Positions 1-6,252 are shown, counted from the first letter of the stretch. The stretch is 7,040 bases of DNA from Candidatus Kuenenia stuttgartensis (GCA_945874095.1 CAMCFM010000229.1:1-7040); one strand, 5' to 3'. The notes: generated by a model from the sequence alone, not told the origin. Program-made: numbers and translations.

Positions 1-266
1 TGCTGTCTTCCAAGCTCTGTCAATCGGGCGATACCACGTCTAGGGTTTTCAATCAACCCTGCCGCACGCATGTGAGAACGCGCCCAACTCACTCGATTTG
101 AAATATAAGTTTGCTGATTACTCGGTATGCGCAACATTCGTTCTTCATCCGTTAATTGAAATTGATTCGATAATGTATCGATGAGCTTACGTAATACATG
201 CTCCTCTCCATCCGCCAGACACTCTAAAATTGGCCGCATCAGAGTCTGATAATCCGGGATTGCCAT
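1..266 (-). CDS. mrr: Mrr-type restriction endonuclease, N-terminal part (runs off left edge)
   Basis: This reading frame has no stop and is cut by the window edge; 88 complete codons are present. It starts MAIPDYQTLMRPIL and continues with LTDEER, SNRVSWARSHMRAAGLIENP and RRGIARLTELGR. Spacing and wording match the Mrr_N winged-helix domain that begins Mrr family restriction enzymes. In known members this DNA-binding domain precedes a PD-(D/E)xK-like catalytic domain that cleaves modified (methylated) DNA. The catalytic half lies outside the window, so activity cannot be judged. The ATG at 266 fits the usual family N-terminus. However, the AGGAAG at 286-281 is 14 nt from it and only 5 nt from an in-frame GTG at 275, so a start three codons earlier is possible. 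The gene is divergent from the SGNH hydrolase. The family call is firm; intactness is unknown. Confidence 0.85.
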   Translation of the reverse strand, partial: MAIPDYQTLMRPILECLADGEEHVLRKLIDTLSNQFQLTDEERMLRIPSNQQTYISNRVSWARSHMRAAGLIENPRRGIARLTELGRQ

Positions 267-480
267 CTCGTCCACCACAACTTCCTATTTTTGAATTCCG
301 AATTCGGAGTAATTCACCCAATATACACAACCTCACTCATAATTACCATCGCAACTGGGCCATAAATCAAAAGACCTGATATTATTCTTGCGACATCTCT
401 TGAATCTCAACCCAAAACCATTCAAAATAGAGGTCCACTCAAACTCCTCCGCCAATCATCCCCAACAGGATCAACTCAAA
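267..480. other. Divergent intergenic region between mrr and the SGNH hydrolase gene
   Basis: This AT-rich 214-bp gap must hold the promoters of both flanking genes. TATTAT at 380-385 resembles a -10 box for the plus-strand gene, but no acceptable -35 box lies 16 to 18 nt upstream. TATATT on the minus strand (326-321) has no matching -35 either. No RNA gene or small coding frame with a ribosome-binding site is evident. The only structured element is the GAATTC repeat at 293-307. Confidence 0.5.
293..307. repeat. Overlapping GAATTC copies ending in a 10-bp palindrome
   Basis: GAATTC occurs at 293-298 and again at 300-305. The second copy is the core of a perfect 10-bp palindrome, CCGAATTCGG, at 298-307. 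It lies 27 to 41 nt upstream of the mrr ATG in the gap shared with the divergent hydrolase gene. This is where an operator could sit, but no promoter elements were recognised beside it, so the role is only a suggestion. Confidence 0.3.
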
Positions 481-1632
481 ATGAATCGCCGCAGCCTGCT
501 TCAACAACTCTCCGCCCTCAGCCTCGGTTTAGCCAGTACATCTCAGATTGCATTGGCTCAGCAACCGGCTGAAAAGACCAAACCTTCCGCCAAGAAAAAA
601 ATTGCCGCAAAAACCCTTGATCTTGCCTGGCACAATGTCGAAGACTTCGGGCTCGAAGGTCGCGAATGGTCTGACCTCAAACGACTTCGATATTACGACC
701 GGTTTCCTTCCGAAGTGGAAAAGAATATTCCCGCTCCTGTCTGGAGCCTGAGCCGCGATTCTGCCGGAATGATGGCCCGGTTTCAATCCGACAGCACGAC
801 CATCGCCGTGCGATATACACTTCGCAACGATCGCCTGGCCATGCCCCACATGCCCGCCACAGGTGCTTCTGGCACAGATCTTTACGCTCAGGATGACAAA
901 GGCGTCTGGCGATGGGTTTATTGCAGCCAGCCGACCGGAAAAAATGTCGAAACCGTGCTCATCAGTGGAATTCCAAAACAGAGCCGCGAGTTTCAATTAT
1001 ATCTGCCACTTTATAACGGTATCGAAAAACTCGAAATCGGAACCCTCAAAAACGCCCAATTCCAAGGCCATTCTCCACGCCCGAAGCCTCTGGTATTTTA
1101 CGGCACATCCATCACCCACGGAGCCAGCTCCAGCCGTCCTGGAATGATTCATACCGCGATTCTGGGGCGACGTTTGAATCTGCCTATTTTAAATCTCGGA
1201 TTTTCCGGAAATGGCCGTATGGATACCGGTGTTAATGAAATGATGGGCAAACTCGATGCCGCAGCATATGTCATCGACTGCCTCCCAAACATGGGCCCTG
1301 AACTTGTCACGGAACGCACCGCTCCGCTCGTTCGGCAATTGCGTGCCGCCCGCCCGGAAACCCCGATTATTCTCGTCGAAGATCGCCGAAATACAAATTC
1401 ATGGATCCTGAAAAGTCGCAATGATTTTCATACAGCCAATCACGCTGCACTTAAAAATGCTTATGATTCGCTGATCAAATCCGGGGTAAAGAATTTGTAT
1501 TATATCAACGGCGACAATCTGCTGGGCGATGACAATGACGGAACCGTCGATGCCTCCCACCCAACCGACCTCGGCTTCTACCGACAGGCTCTGGAAATGG
1601 AACCCGTGATCAAAAAAGCATTAGGGAAGTAA
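481..1632 (+). CDS. Exported SGNH/GDSL-type hydrolase with N-terminal GxDLY domain
   Basis: The product is predicted to be an exported esterase or deacetylase of the SGNH fold, 383 residues. Residues 1-26 form a signal peptide: NRRS at 2-5, a hydrophobic stretch, and ALA before a likely cut at 26/27. The twin arginines suggest the Tat route, though Sec is possible. The GTDLY motif at 131-135 marks the beta-rich domain found before the catalytic domain in GxDLY/Lipase_GDSL_3 proteins. Catalytic blocks are all visible: YGTSITHG with nucleophile Ser210, GFSGNG at 240-245, the oxyanion residue Asn270 in CLPNM, and Asp357-x-x-His360. Family relatives act on acyl esters, often acetylated sugars; the substrate here is unknown. 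ATG 481 was chosen because AGGA lies 10 nt upstream and a signal peptide follows directly. The frame extends to a TTG at 388, but that start lacks a ribosome site and would bury the signal. Confidence 0.88.
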   Translation: MNRRSLLQQLSALSLGLASTSQIALAQQPAEKTKPSAKKKIAAKTLDLAWHNVEDFGLEGREWSDLKRLRYYDRFPSEVEKNIPAPVWSLSRDSAGMMARFQSDSTTIAVRYTLRNDRLAMPHMPATGASGTDLYAQDDKGVWRWVYCSQPTGKNVETVLISGIPKQSREFQLYLPLYNGIEKLEIGTLKNAQFQGHSPRPKPLVFYGTSITHGASSSRPGMIHTAILGRRLNLPILNLGFSGNGRMDTGVNEMMGKLDAAAYVIDCLPNMGPELVTERTAPLVRQLRAARPETPIILVEDRRNTNSWILKSRNDFHTANHAALKNAYDSLIKSGVKNLYYINGDNLLGDDNDGTVDASHPTDLGFYRQALEMEPVIKKALGK

Positions 1633-1656
1633 CGATTCGTTAAATCGATGATATTA

Positions 1657-1691
1657 AAGCCCGAAACTCGATTGATTCTTGTTTCGGGCTT
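1657..1691. terminator. Hairpin between convergent genes, probable bidirectional terminator
   Basis: A perfect 11-bp inverted repeat (arms 1657-1667 and 1681-1691, AAGCCCGAAAC and its complement) encloses a 13-nt loop. It starts 25 nt after the SGNH hydrolase stop and ends 19 nt from the stop of the convergent propeller gene. Neither side has a long T run, so termination may be partial or rely on the AAG/CTT ends of the stem. Position and perfect pairing support the call. Confidence 0.65.
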
Positions 1692-1709
1692 GTTTCTCAT
1701 ATCAAACGA

Positions 1710-2693
1710 TCAACGGATCGATCCATCCGGCAAATTCAGGATTTGTGACGAAGCCAATCCGTTCCCGAACGTCTCAAAATTCTCCATCTTCCAGACAACC
1801 TGCTTATCCCGTGTCACCTCAAACAATTGTGGCTGACCAGACCCTGCATGGCAATTCCCCACAATCACATTCCCATTCGGAAGGGCTGTGACCGTAGTAA
1901 CCCACGCCAATACGATCCCCTTTAATTCCTTCTGATCAATTTGCCAGACAATCTTGCCTGATTTATCGACCTCAAGAACTCGATTATTATTACCTCCACC
2001 AATTAAAGTATTGCCATTTTTTAATCGAATTGCACTATAGACTTCCATTCCATGCCCCTCCGGCCCGTGTCCTTCAGACCTCGGCCTGCCTCCAAGTTCC
2101 ATTTCATAAGTCCAGATCACTTTTCCTGATCGGTCATATTCGCGAATCTTGCCATCACCCTCGTGGCACACCAAATAGCCTCCATGCTCCATCCGCCTGA
2201 CCAATCGAGTGTCCCTGTGCGGATGAGGTCGATCCACCGTCAATTCCATTTCAAATGCAACCTTGCCATCCCTGTCCACTTCCACAATTCGCTTATTGCC
2301 AGACTCAGCCACCATCACCCGTCCATCTGGCAAAGGCTGAAATGCATGAATTTCAATTCCACCCTGATATCCAGGTTTGTACTTGGCTTCATACGACCAC
2401 GCAATGCTCTTGTCAGGCGTCACTTCCACAATTTTAGTACGGCTCACCGGTAGCAGAATATTTCCATTCTTCAGCAAATGCAAATCATGAGCCTCAGCCT
2501 TGTTTGCATATTTCCACTCCACCTTCCCACTCTCATCAATAATCGCCACCGAACCTTTATCAGCACCTAGAATCCGATAAGGTTTGCGATCATCAGCCGC
2601 TTTCAAACTGGTTCCTGAATGGATGGAATAAATTCCAGCAATCAGTCCAGCCCCTGTTTTCATGAAATTCCGTCGGTTTGTGCTCAATTGCAT
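1710..2693 (-). CDS. Tat-exported six-bladed beta-propeller protein (PQQ-like/NHL-like repeats)
   Basis: A 327-residue repeat protein. NRRNFMK at 6-12 followed by a Gly/Ala-rich hydrophobic stretch is a typical Tat signal, with a likely cut near 33. The rest consists of blades ending in IVEV-x-x-DGKVxWxY: examples are KIVEVTPDKSIAWSY (87-101), RIVEVDRDGKVAFEM (135-149), REYDRSGKVIWTY (184-196), VLEVDKSGKIVWQI (239-252) and LFEVTRDKQVVWKM (290-303). Each blade also has an L-x-(N/D)-G-(N/R) turn. The chain stops at LPDGSIR, halfway through a blade that the N-terminal strands (SVAIIDESGKVEWKY) would complete, giving six blades with velcro closure. Histidines 69, 72, 116, 157, 159, 209 and 214 fall near the inner strands. 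The blade pattern recalls PQQ-like and arylsulfotransferase-type propellers, but no enzyme family can be assigned. Start 2693 was preferred over the in-frame ATG at 2729 because only it has a Shine-Dalgarno site. Confidence 0.8.
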   Translation of the reverse strand: MQLSTNRRNFMKTGAGLIAGIYSIHSGTSLKAADDRKPYRILGADKGSVAIIDESGKVEWKYANKAEAHDLHLLKNGNILLPVSRTKIVEVTPDKSIAWSYEAKYKPGYQGGIEIHAFQPLPDGRVMVAESGNKRIVEVDRDGKVAFEMELTVDRPHPHRDTRLVRRMEHGGYLVCHEGDGKIREYDRSGKVIWTYEMELGGRPRSEGHGPEGHGMEVYSAIRLKNGNTLIGGGNNNRVLEVDKSGKIVWQIDQKELKGIVLAWVTTVTALPNGNVIVGNCHAGSGQPQLFEVTRDKQVVWKMENFETFGNGLASSQILNLPDGSIR

Positions 2694-2702
2694 CTGAGTG
2701 TT

Positions 2703-2707
2703 CTCCT
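2703..2707 (-). promoter_or_regulatory. Ribosome-binding site that sets the propeller gene start
   Basis: AGGAG on the minus strand lies 9 nt upstream of ATG 2693. The alternative ATG at 2729 has no purine-rich site upstream and would place 12 polar residues before the Tat motif. Confidence 0.7.
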
Positions 2708-2736
2708 GTATCTGGTTTTGTCTGGACATGTCGGAA

Positions 2737-4230
2737 CTATCGTTTTCGAGTTTTCTTTGGCTTGGGTTTATCCTCTGTAAATACGGCTGGATCGTAACCC
2801 ATCAGCCGCCTTTGACAGATCAAAAGCCCTACGCCCGGAGGCACGTCGTCAAGCCACGTCGGGTCACCTTCGTGCATCCGTTTATAAACATTTCGCGAAA
2901 ATATTCGCAGATTATCAGGTTTATAATCGCGAATGGCCTGAATATGCTGATTTTCACTCAAATAATTGTACAGGTGTTGCAATTGAGGAGCCACCCGCAA
3001 GTTCCCCACTGTGATCACAGCACCTGTGGCTGCATCCTGCATCGGGTATACATAAAGCTTCAAGTCGTTCTTGAATAGCCGTCCAAACGACTCCAAAATT
3101 CCGCCCGCCAGATTCGCATAATATTTCTCCTCAAAAATCTGCCTTAATGTCGGTACGCCCATCACCAGTCCTACCATCTGTGATGTATACCTCTGCAAAT
3201 AATTTGCAAGCCGATAAAATTCGCCAAAACTCGTGATCAACACCGGTCTTCCCAAAGTGGCCAGAATATCGACCCTGTCGAGAAAATCCTGAGTATTGAT
3301 CGCATCACCTTCCACCAGATTATTTAAAGTCATCTCGGTCACTACCAATATATCCTGCACCTCATTGCGTGGCTCCTGCACAAACTGGGCCAGCGCACAG
3401 CCCATCATATCAACAGTAACATTTGTAATGGGTCGAAAGCTCCCACGCGTTACCAGTACTGGCCGCTTGTGAAACTCTTCCGCCGGTAATGCAACTTCGC
3501 CATCGGATGTAAACATTGCCGCCGGTGAAAGCCCGTGATGTACCAGTTCCAGGCTCATCAAGCGATTATCCACCCCTTTAAATGCAGGCCCTGTGAATTT
3601 AATCAGATCCACTTCCACACGATCGTTTGTCAGGTCGTGCAACAGGTTTTTCATCACACTGACAGGATCTTCATTTTCATAAAGTGCCCCATAAATGAGA
3701 TTTACGCCCAGAATTCCAATCACTTCCTGCTGAGGCAAATTCTCTTTATCCAGCAATGTCACATGCAATACAATCTGCGATGGCTCAGCCCCCGGCTGAT
3801 GCTGAAACCGAATTCCCATCCATCCGTGAAAATTGTCTTTACGTGAATAACTCTTTGCTACCACAGTATTTGAAAATGCAAAGAAACGGGTATCACCACC
3901 ACGCTTCTCCGACAATCGTTCCACCATGAGTTGATACTCATAACTAAGCATCCGCTCCAGCCTCGCCCGGCTTACATATCGCCCTGTATGCCCGTAAATT
4001 GCATCTGAAACCGTCATGTCATACGCCGAAATACTCTTGGCAATCGTTCCAGCCGCTGCTCCCACCCGAAAGAACCATCGGGCCACCTCCTGCCCTGCCC
4101 CAATTTCGGCAAATGTCCCATATTTTGTATTATCCAGATTAATTCGCAGAGCCTTCTGGTGCGTGTCAAGTCGATGCGATTCCACTAATCCATCCATCGT
4201 TTGGGTCCCTTTTTCGTTCAAGTCCCGCAT
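2737..4230 (-). CDS. Conserved protein of unknown function, 497 residues, probably cytoplasmic
   Basis: I recognise this as a member of a strongly conserved bacterial family with no established function. Some database entries, as I recall, carry labels such as TonB-dependent receptor or nicotinate-nucleotide adenylyltransferase. Nothing here supports either: there is no signal peptide, no TonB box, no barrel-like C-terminus and no nucleotidyltransferase HxGH motif. Striking blocks are GTFAEIGAGQEVARWFF (38-54) followed by a Gly/Ala-rich run and SAYDMTVSDAIYG (68-80), GPAFKGVDNRLMSLELV (214-230), VLVTRGSFRPIT (258-269) and ILESFGRLFKNDLKLYVYP (378-396). The EIGAGQ stretch looks like a ligand-binding glycine loop, but this is inference. 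The last 11 residues are a Lys/Arg/Pro tail. The start at ATG 4230 has GGAG 9 nt upstream. An in-frame ATG at 4197 with AAGGG upstream is also credible, and a TTG at 4245 is less likely. It lies 90 nt after the PLD gene and 43 nt before the propeller gene. Confidence 0.75.
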   Translation of the reverse strand: MRDLNEKGTQTMDGLVESHRLDTHQKALRINLDNTKYGTFAEIGAGQEVARWFFRVGAAAGTIAKSISAYDMTVSDAIYGHTGRYVSRARLERMLSYEYQLMVERLSEKRGGDTRFFAFSNTVVAKSYSRKDNFHGWMGIRFQHQPGAEPSQIVLHVTLLDKENLPQQEVIGILGVNLIYGALYENEDPVSVMKNLLHDLTNDRVEVDLIKFTGPAFKGVDNRLMSLELVHHGLSPAAMFTSDGEVALPAEEFHKRPVLVTRGSFRPITNVTVDMMGCALAQFVQEPRNEVQDILVVTEMTLNNLVEGDAINTQDFLDRVDILATLGRPVLITSFGEFYRLANYLQRYTSQMVGLVMGVPTLRQIFEEKYYANLAGGILESFGRLFKNDLKLYVYPMQDAATGAVITVGNLRVAPQLQHLYNYLSENQHIQAIRDYKPDNLRIFSRNVYKRMHEGDPTWLDDVPPGVGLLICQRRLMGYDPAVFTEDKPKPKKTRKR

Positions 4231-4239
4231 GGTCACTCG

Positions 4240-4243
4240 CTCC
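4240..4243 (-). promoter_or_regulatory. Ribosome-binding site favouring ATG 4230
   Basis: GGAG on the minus strand sits 9 nt before ATG 4230. A second purine run (AAGGG) sits 9 nt before the in-frame ATG 4197, so the first 11 codons remain uncertain. Confidence 0.5.
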
Positions 4244-4285
4244 AACTTCGCGCGTCGATCACCGTTCTTTCCAAGCCATCATATC

Positions 4286-4313
4286 AAAAATCAGGCCAGT
4301 CCGATCATTTTTT
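4286..4313 (-). terminator. Possible weak terminator after the PLD gene
   Basis: On the minus strand an A run precedes ATCGG-loop-CC(T)GAT and then TTTTT, about 10 nt after the PLD stop codon. The stem is only five pairs with one bulge, so it may attenuate rather than stop transcription into the next gene. A chance structure is quite possible. Confidence 0.3.
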
Positions 4314-4320
4314 GCCAATC

Positions 4321-5100
4321 TTACAACGGCTCAAGCCTCGCCCACAGACGCTCGAACTCGCCTGCAAATGGGCGCACAATCCGCTCGTCGTGCGTCACCA
4401 GAACGTTCTCCTGATTCTCGTTCGCAGCATTCCTTGTCCAGTTATAACTCCCTGTAATCACAGTCTTTTCATCAAATATCGCAAACTTGTGGTGCATGTG
4501 GAACGGGCTCCTGTCGACCTTCACCGGGACTCCGGAGGCCGCAATCTGCTCGATGTCAGAACCGAGATCCTCGCTCTTTAAATCGTCCGTAATCAGCCTG
4601 ACTTTCAAACCCCTCTGATGAGCCTTCACCACGGCCTCTGTCAGCCGATTATCGGTGATCGTAAAGACGCAAAGATCCATTTTTTGTTTGCTGCCCTGAA
4701 TCATCGCACAGATTCGCTCCGCACACGCATCCCTCGGGCTAAAGAGGACTTGCGGATGTGTTTCACGCACCTTCCCGGCGGGTTCACGGCGTGGAGTGAG
4801 CAGTTCCACCAGATCATGAAGCCACTCCAGACGCTCCCTCTGATCCGAGTCGTCGATCCGCTCGGCGACCAGGTCAAAAGCCGCCCTTCGCAACACCGCC
4901 AGACGGGTTTCGTCCGGTTTTTGATCCCAGATCAAGTCTCGCAAGACCAGCTTTTCTGAGTGTGACAGGCGGTCGTCACCAATCGTTTTCTCAAGAATCA
5001 GACGCAGAGTAGGAACGTCCGTCAACCGGACTTTCCCCTCACTCTCAGACGACTCCACCAACCATTCCACCAGCGAATCCGTGCTGCTCATGAGCCCCAT
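4321..5100 (-). CDS. Single-HKD phospholipase D/nuclease-family protein with helical N-terminal domain
   Basis: A 259-residue protein. Residues 118-255 form a PLD-like domain with one complete HKD motif: His203-x-Lys205, Asp210, then Gly217-Ser218-x-Asn220 with exactly the family spacing. Single-HKD proteins such as bacterial Nuc dimerise to build one active site and cut phosphodiester bonds in DNA or phospholipids; which applies here is not shown. Nuc is exported, but no signal peptide is present here, so this protein probably acts in the cytoplasm. Residues 1-110 are predicted helical and charged (for example IGDDRLSHSEKLVLRDLI at 40-57) and match no domain I can name. Start ATG 5100 has GGAAGG about 4 nt upstream; ATG 5091 is an alternative. 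Four counted lines of this gene average about 57 % GC, against about 44 % in two lines of the next gene. This could mean separate origin. The gene is divergent from the ThuA gene. Confidence 0.82.
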   Translation of the reverse strand: MGLMSSTDSLVEWLVESSESEGKVRLTDVPTLRLILEKTIGDDRLSHSEKLVLRDLIWDQKPDETRLAVLRRAAFDLVAERIDDSDQRERLEWLHDLVELLTPRREPAGKVRETHPQVLFSPRDACAERICAMIQGSKQKMDLCVFTITDNRLTEAVVKAHQRGLKVRLITDDLKSEDLGSDIEQIAASGVPVKVDRSPFHMHHKFAIFDEKTVITGSYNWTRNAANENQENVLVTHDERIVRPFAGEFERLWARLEPL

Positions 5101-5138
5101 TCACCCTTCCGCGTCATCGCCTGCCAATCAAACGCATC

Positions 5139-5153
5139 CAGCCATTATGGCTG
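5139..5153. repeat. 15-nt inverted repeat in the divergent PLD/ThuA promoter region
   Basis: CAGCCAT and ATGGCTG form perfect 7-bp arms around a single T. The repeat lies 38 nt upstream of the PLD start and 9 nt before the -35 box of the predicted ThuA promoter. This spacing suits a regulator-binding site serving one or both genes. A 7-bp arm pair can also arise by chance in a window of this size. Confidence 0.35.
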
Positions 5154-5161
5154 AAATATGG

Positions 5162-5190
5162 TTGGCAAACGGTCCTGAATTTCGGATAAT
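5162..5190 (+). promoter_or_regulatory. Sigma70-like promoter for the ThuA-domain gene
   Basis: TTGGCA at 5162-5167 and GATAAT at 5185-5190 are separated by the optimal 17 nt. Transcription would begin near 5197, giving a leader of about 50 nt before ATG 5246. The match is one base off consensus in each box by my reading. Promoter consensus in planctomycete-like organisms is less well defined, so this stays a prediction. Confidence 0.5.
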
Positions 5191-5245
5191 CTCTGTTGTA
5201 ACCCACCTCGTCTTCAAAAATCAACCCGGGAGCTTCTATTCCATC

Positions 5246-6178
5246 ATGTCCACCATTCGTAAAACCTTCATGAATTGCATTTGGGCCATCGGCCTGTTTG
5301 CAATCACCACAGCCTCGATGGCCGCCGATACCAAAACCGTTCTCCTGCTTGCCGGCAAGCCCAGCCACGGCCCAGGCGATCACGAACACAACGCCGGCAT
5401 TTTGCTTTTGGGCAAATGCCTCAAAGAAAATGTCCCCAATTTAAATATTGTGACCCATCTTTCCGGAGAATGGCCAACCGCTGATGAACTCCACAAAGCC
5501 GACACCATTGTGTTTTATGCCGATGGAGGCGGCGGTCACCCTGCCGTGCAAGCCGATCACCTCAAGCAGTTGCAATCGGAAATGAAACGTGGAGCCGGCC
5601 TCGTCTGCATTCACTATGCCGTGGAAGTGCAAGCCAATAAAGGCGGACCTGAATTTAAGGAATGGCTGGGCGGATATTTTGAGCCTCACTGGTCGGTTAA
5701 TCCGCACTGGACAGCCAGTTTCAAGGCCCTGCCCAAGCATCCTGTGACCAACGGTGTCAATCCATTCTCAACCAACGACGAATGGTATTATCATATGCGA
5801 TTTCGTGATAAAATGGACGGCGTAACCACCATTCTCACCGACCTCCCACCCGTCTCTACACTCGACCGCCCAGATGGCGCCCACAGCGGCAATCCCCATG
5901 TCCGTAAAGCTATTGCCAACGGCGAGCCTCAGCACGTCGGCTGGGCTGTAGAACGTACCGATGGAGGCCGTGGCTTCGGCTTCAGCGGTGGCCACTACCA
6001 CAAAGGCTGGGGCAACGACGATCAGCGCAAACTTCTGCTTAATGCAATCCTCTGGACAGCCAAAATCGAAGTGCCTGCCGGTGGAGTCGTCAGCAAAGTC
6101 ACAGCCGACGAACTGGCACAAAACCTCGACCCAAAGCCTGGCAGCAAGCCTGTTAAGCCCAAAGCGAAGGCTGAATAA
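5246..6178 (+). CDS. Exported ThuA-domain protein (class I glutamine amidotransferase-like fold)
   Basis: A 310-residue protein with a signal peptide (RK at 5-6, hydrophobic 11-22, SMA before a likely cut at 26/27) and so probably periplasmic or exported. Residues 30-272 match the ThuA-like family, named after a trehalose-utilisation protein whose biochemical role is still unsettled. Visible landmarks are AGKPSHGPGDHEHNAG (36-51), FYADGGGGHP (90-99), GLVCIHYAVE (118-127) with Cys121 at the position of the nucleophile elbow and His123 beside it, NDEWYYHMRF (177-186), and the C-terminal FSGGHYHKGW (246-255) followed by RKLLLNAILW. Residues 281-310 form a Lys/Pro-rich tail. ATG 5246 was chosen because the signal peptide begins there; the GGGAG upstream is 13 nt away, so the ribosome site is mediocre. 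The frame is open back to GTG 5081, but that would overlap the PLD gene and mask the signal. Its enzymatic activity is unknown; sugar-related catabolism is a family-level guess. Confidence 0.85.
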   Translation: MSTIRKTFMNCIWAIGLFAITTASMAADTKTVLLLAGKPSHGPGDHEHNAGILLLGKCLKENVPNLNIVTHLSGEWPTADELHKADTIVFYADGGGGHPAVQADHLKQLQSEMKRGAGLVCIHYAVEVQANKGGPEFKEWLGGYFEPHWSVNPHWTASFKALPKHPVTNGVNPFSTNDEWYYHMRFRDKMDGVTTILTDLPPVSTLDRPDGAHSGNPHVRKAIANGEPQHVGWAVERTDGGRGFGFSGGHYHKGWGNDDQRKLLLNAILWTAKIEVPAGGVVSKVTADELAQNLDPKPGSKPVKPKAKAE

Positions 6179-6201
6179 TCAGCTGATGGTGCCTATCTAA
6201 T

Positions 6202-6239
6202 TAAAGGCTCGATCGGTTATTGTAACCATCGAGCCTTTA
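6202..6239 (+). terminator. Long stable hairpin after the ThuA gene, terminator or attenuator
   Basis: Arms TAAAGGCTCGAT (6202-6213) and its exact complement (6228-6239) pair over 12 bp. After one bulged C (6214) a further five pairs, GGTTA with TAACC, close on a 3-nt TTG loop. The stem begins 23 nt after the ThuA stop and ends 27 nt before the GTG of the next gene. The downstream sequence is TTCC, not a T run, although the stem itself ends in CCTTTA. It probably ends ThuA transcription but could regulate readthrough. Confidence 0.65.
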
Positions 6240-6252
6240 TTCCATGAAATTC

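Noticed and set aside
388..480. Upstream extension of the SGNH hydrolase to a TTG at 388
   Set aside because: No ribosome-binding site precedes 388, and the extra 31 polar residues would sit in front of a clear signal peptide that starts at ATG 481.
529..996. 155-codon open frame on the minus strand inside the hydrolase gene
   Set aside because: It lies entirely opposite a well-supported gene and its translation shows no recognisable domain; it is a shadow frame.
2737..4230. Annotation of the large protein as a TonB-dependent receptor or adenylyltransferase
   Set aside because: There is no signal peptide, TonB box or barrel pattern, and no HxGH-type nucleotidyltransferase motif; those labels appear to be inherited rather than evidence-based.
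4016..4581. Plus-strand open frames opposite the unknown and PLD genes
   Set aside because: They run across two supported minus-strand genes, and their products are Ser/His/Arg-rich without domain features.
1..5100. A multi-gene defence island linking Mrr and the PLD protein
   Set aside because: Two typical metabolic or exported-protein genes and a conserved unknown gene lie between them, with orientation changes and a terminator, so a single defence operon is not supported.
5081..5245. Upstream extension of the ThuA protein to a GTG at 5081
   Set aside because: It would overlap the divergent PLD gene start, run through the promoter and inverted repeat, and bury the signal peptide.
5768..6121. 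117-codon minus-strand frame inside the ThuA gene
   Set aside because: It is antisense to conserved ThuA motifs and has no plausible product.
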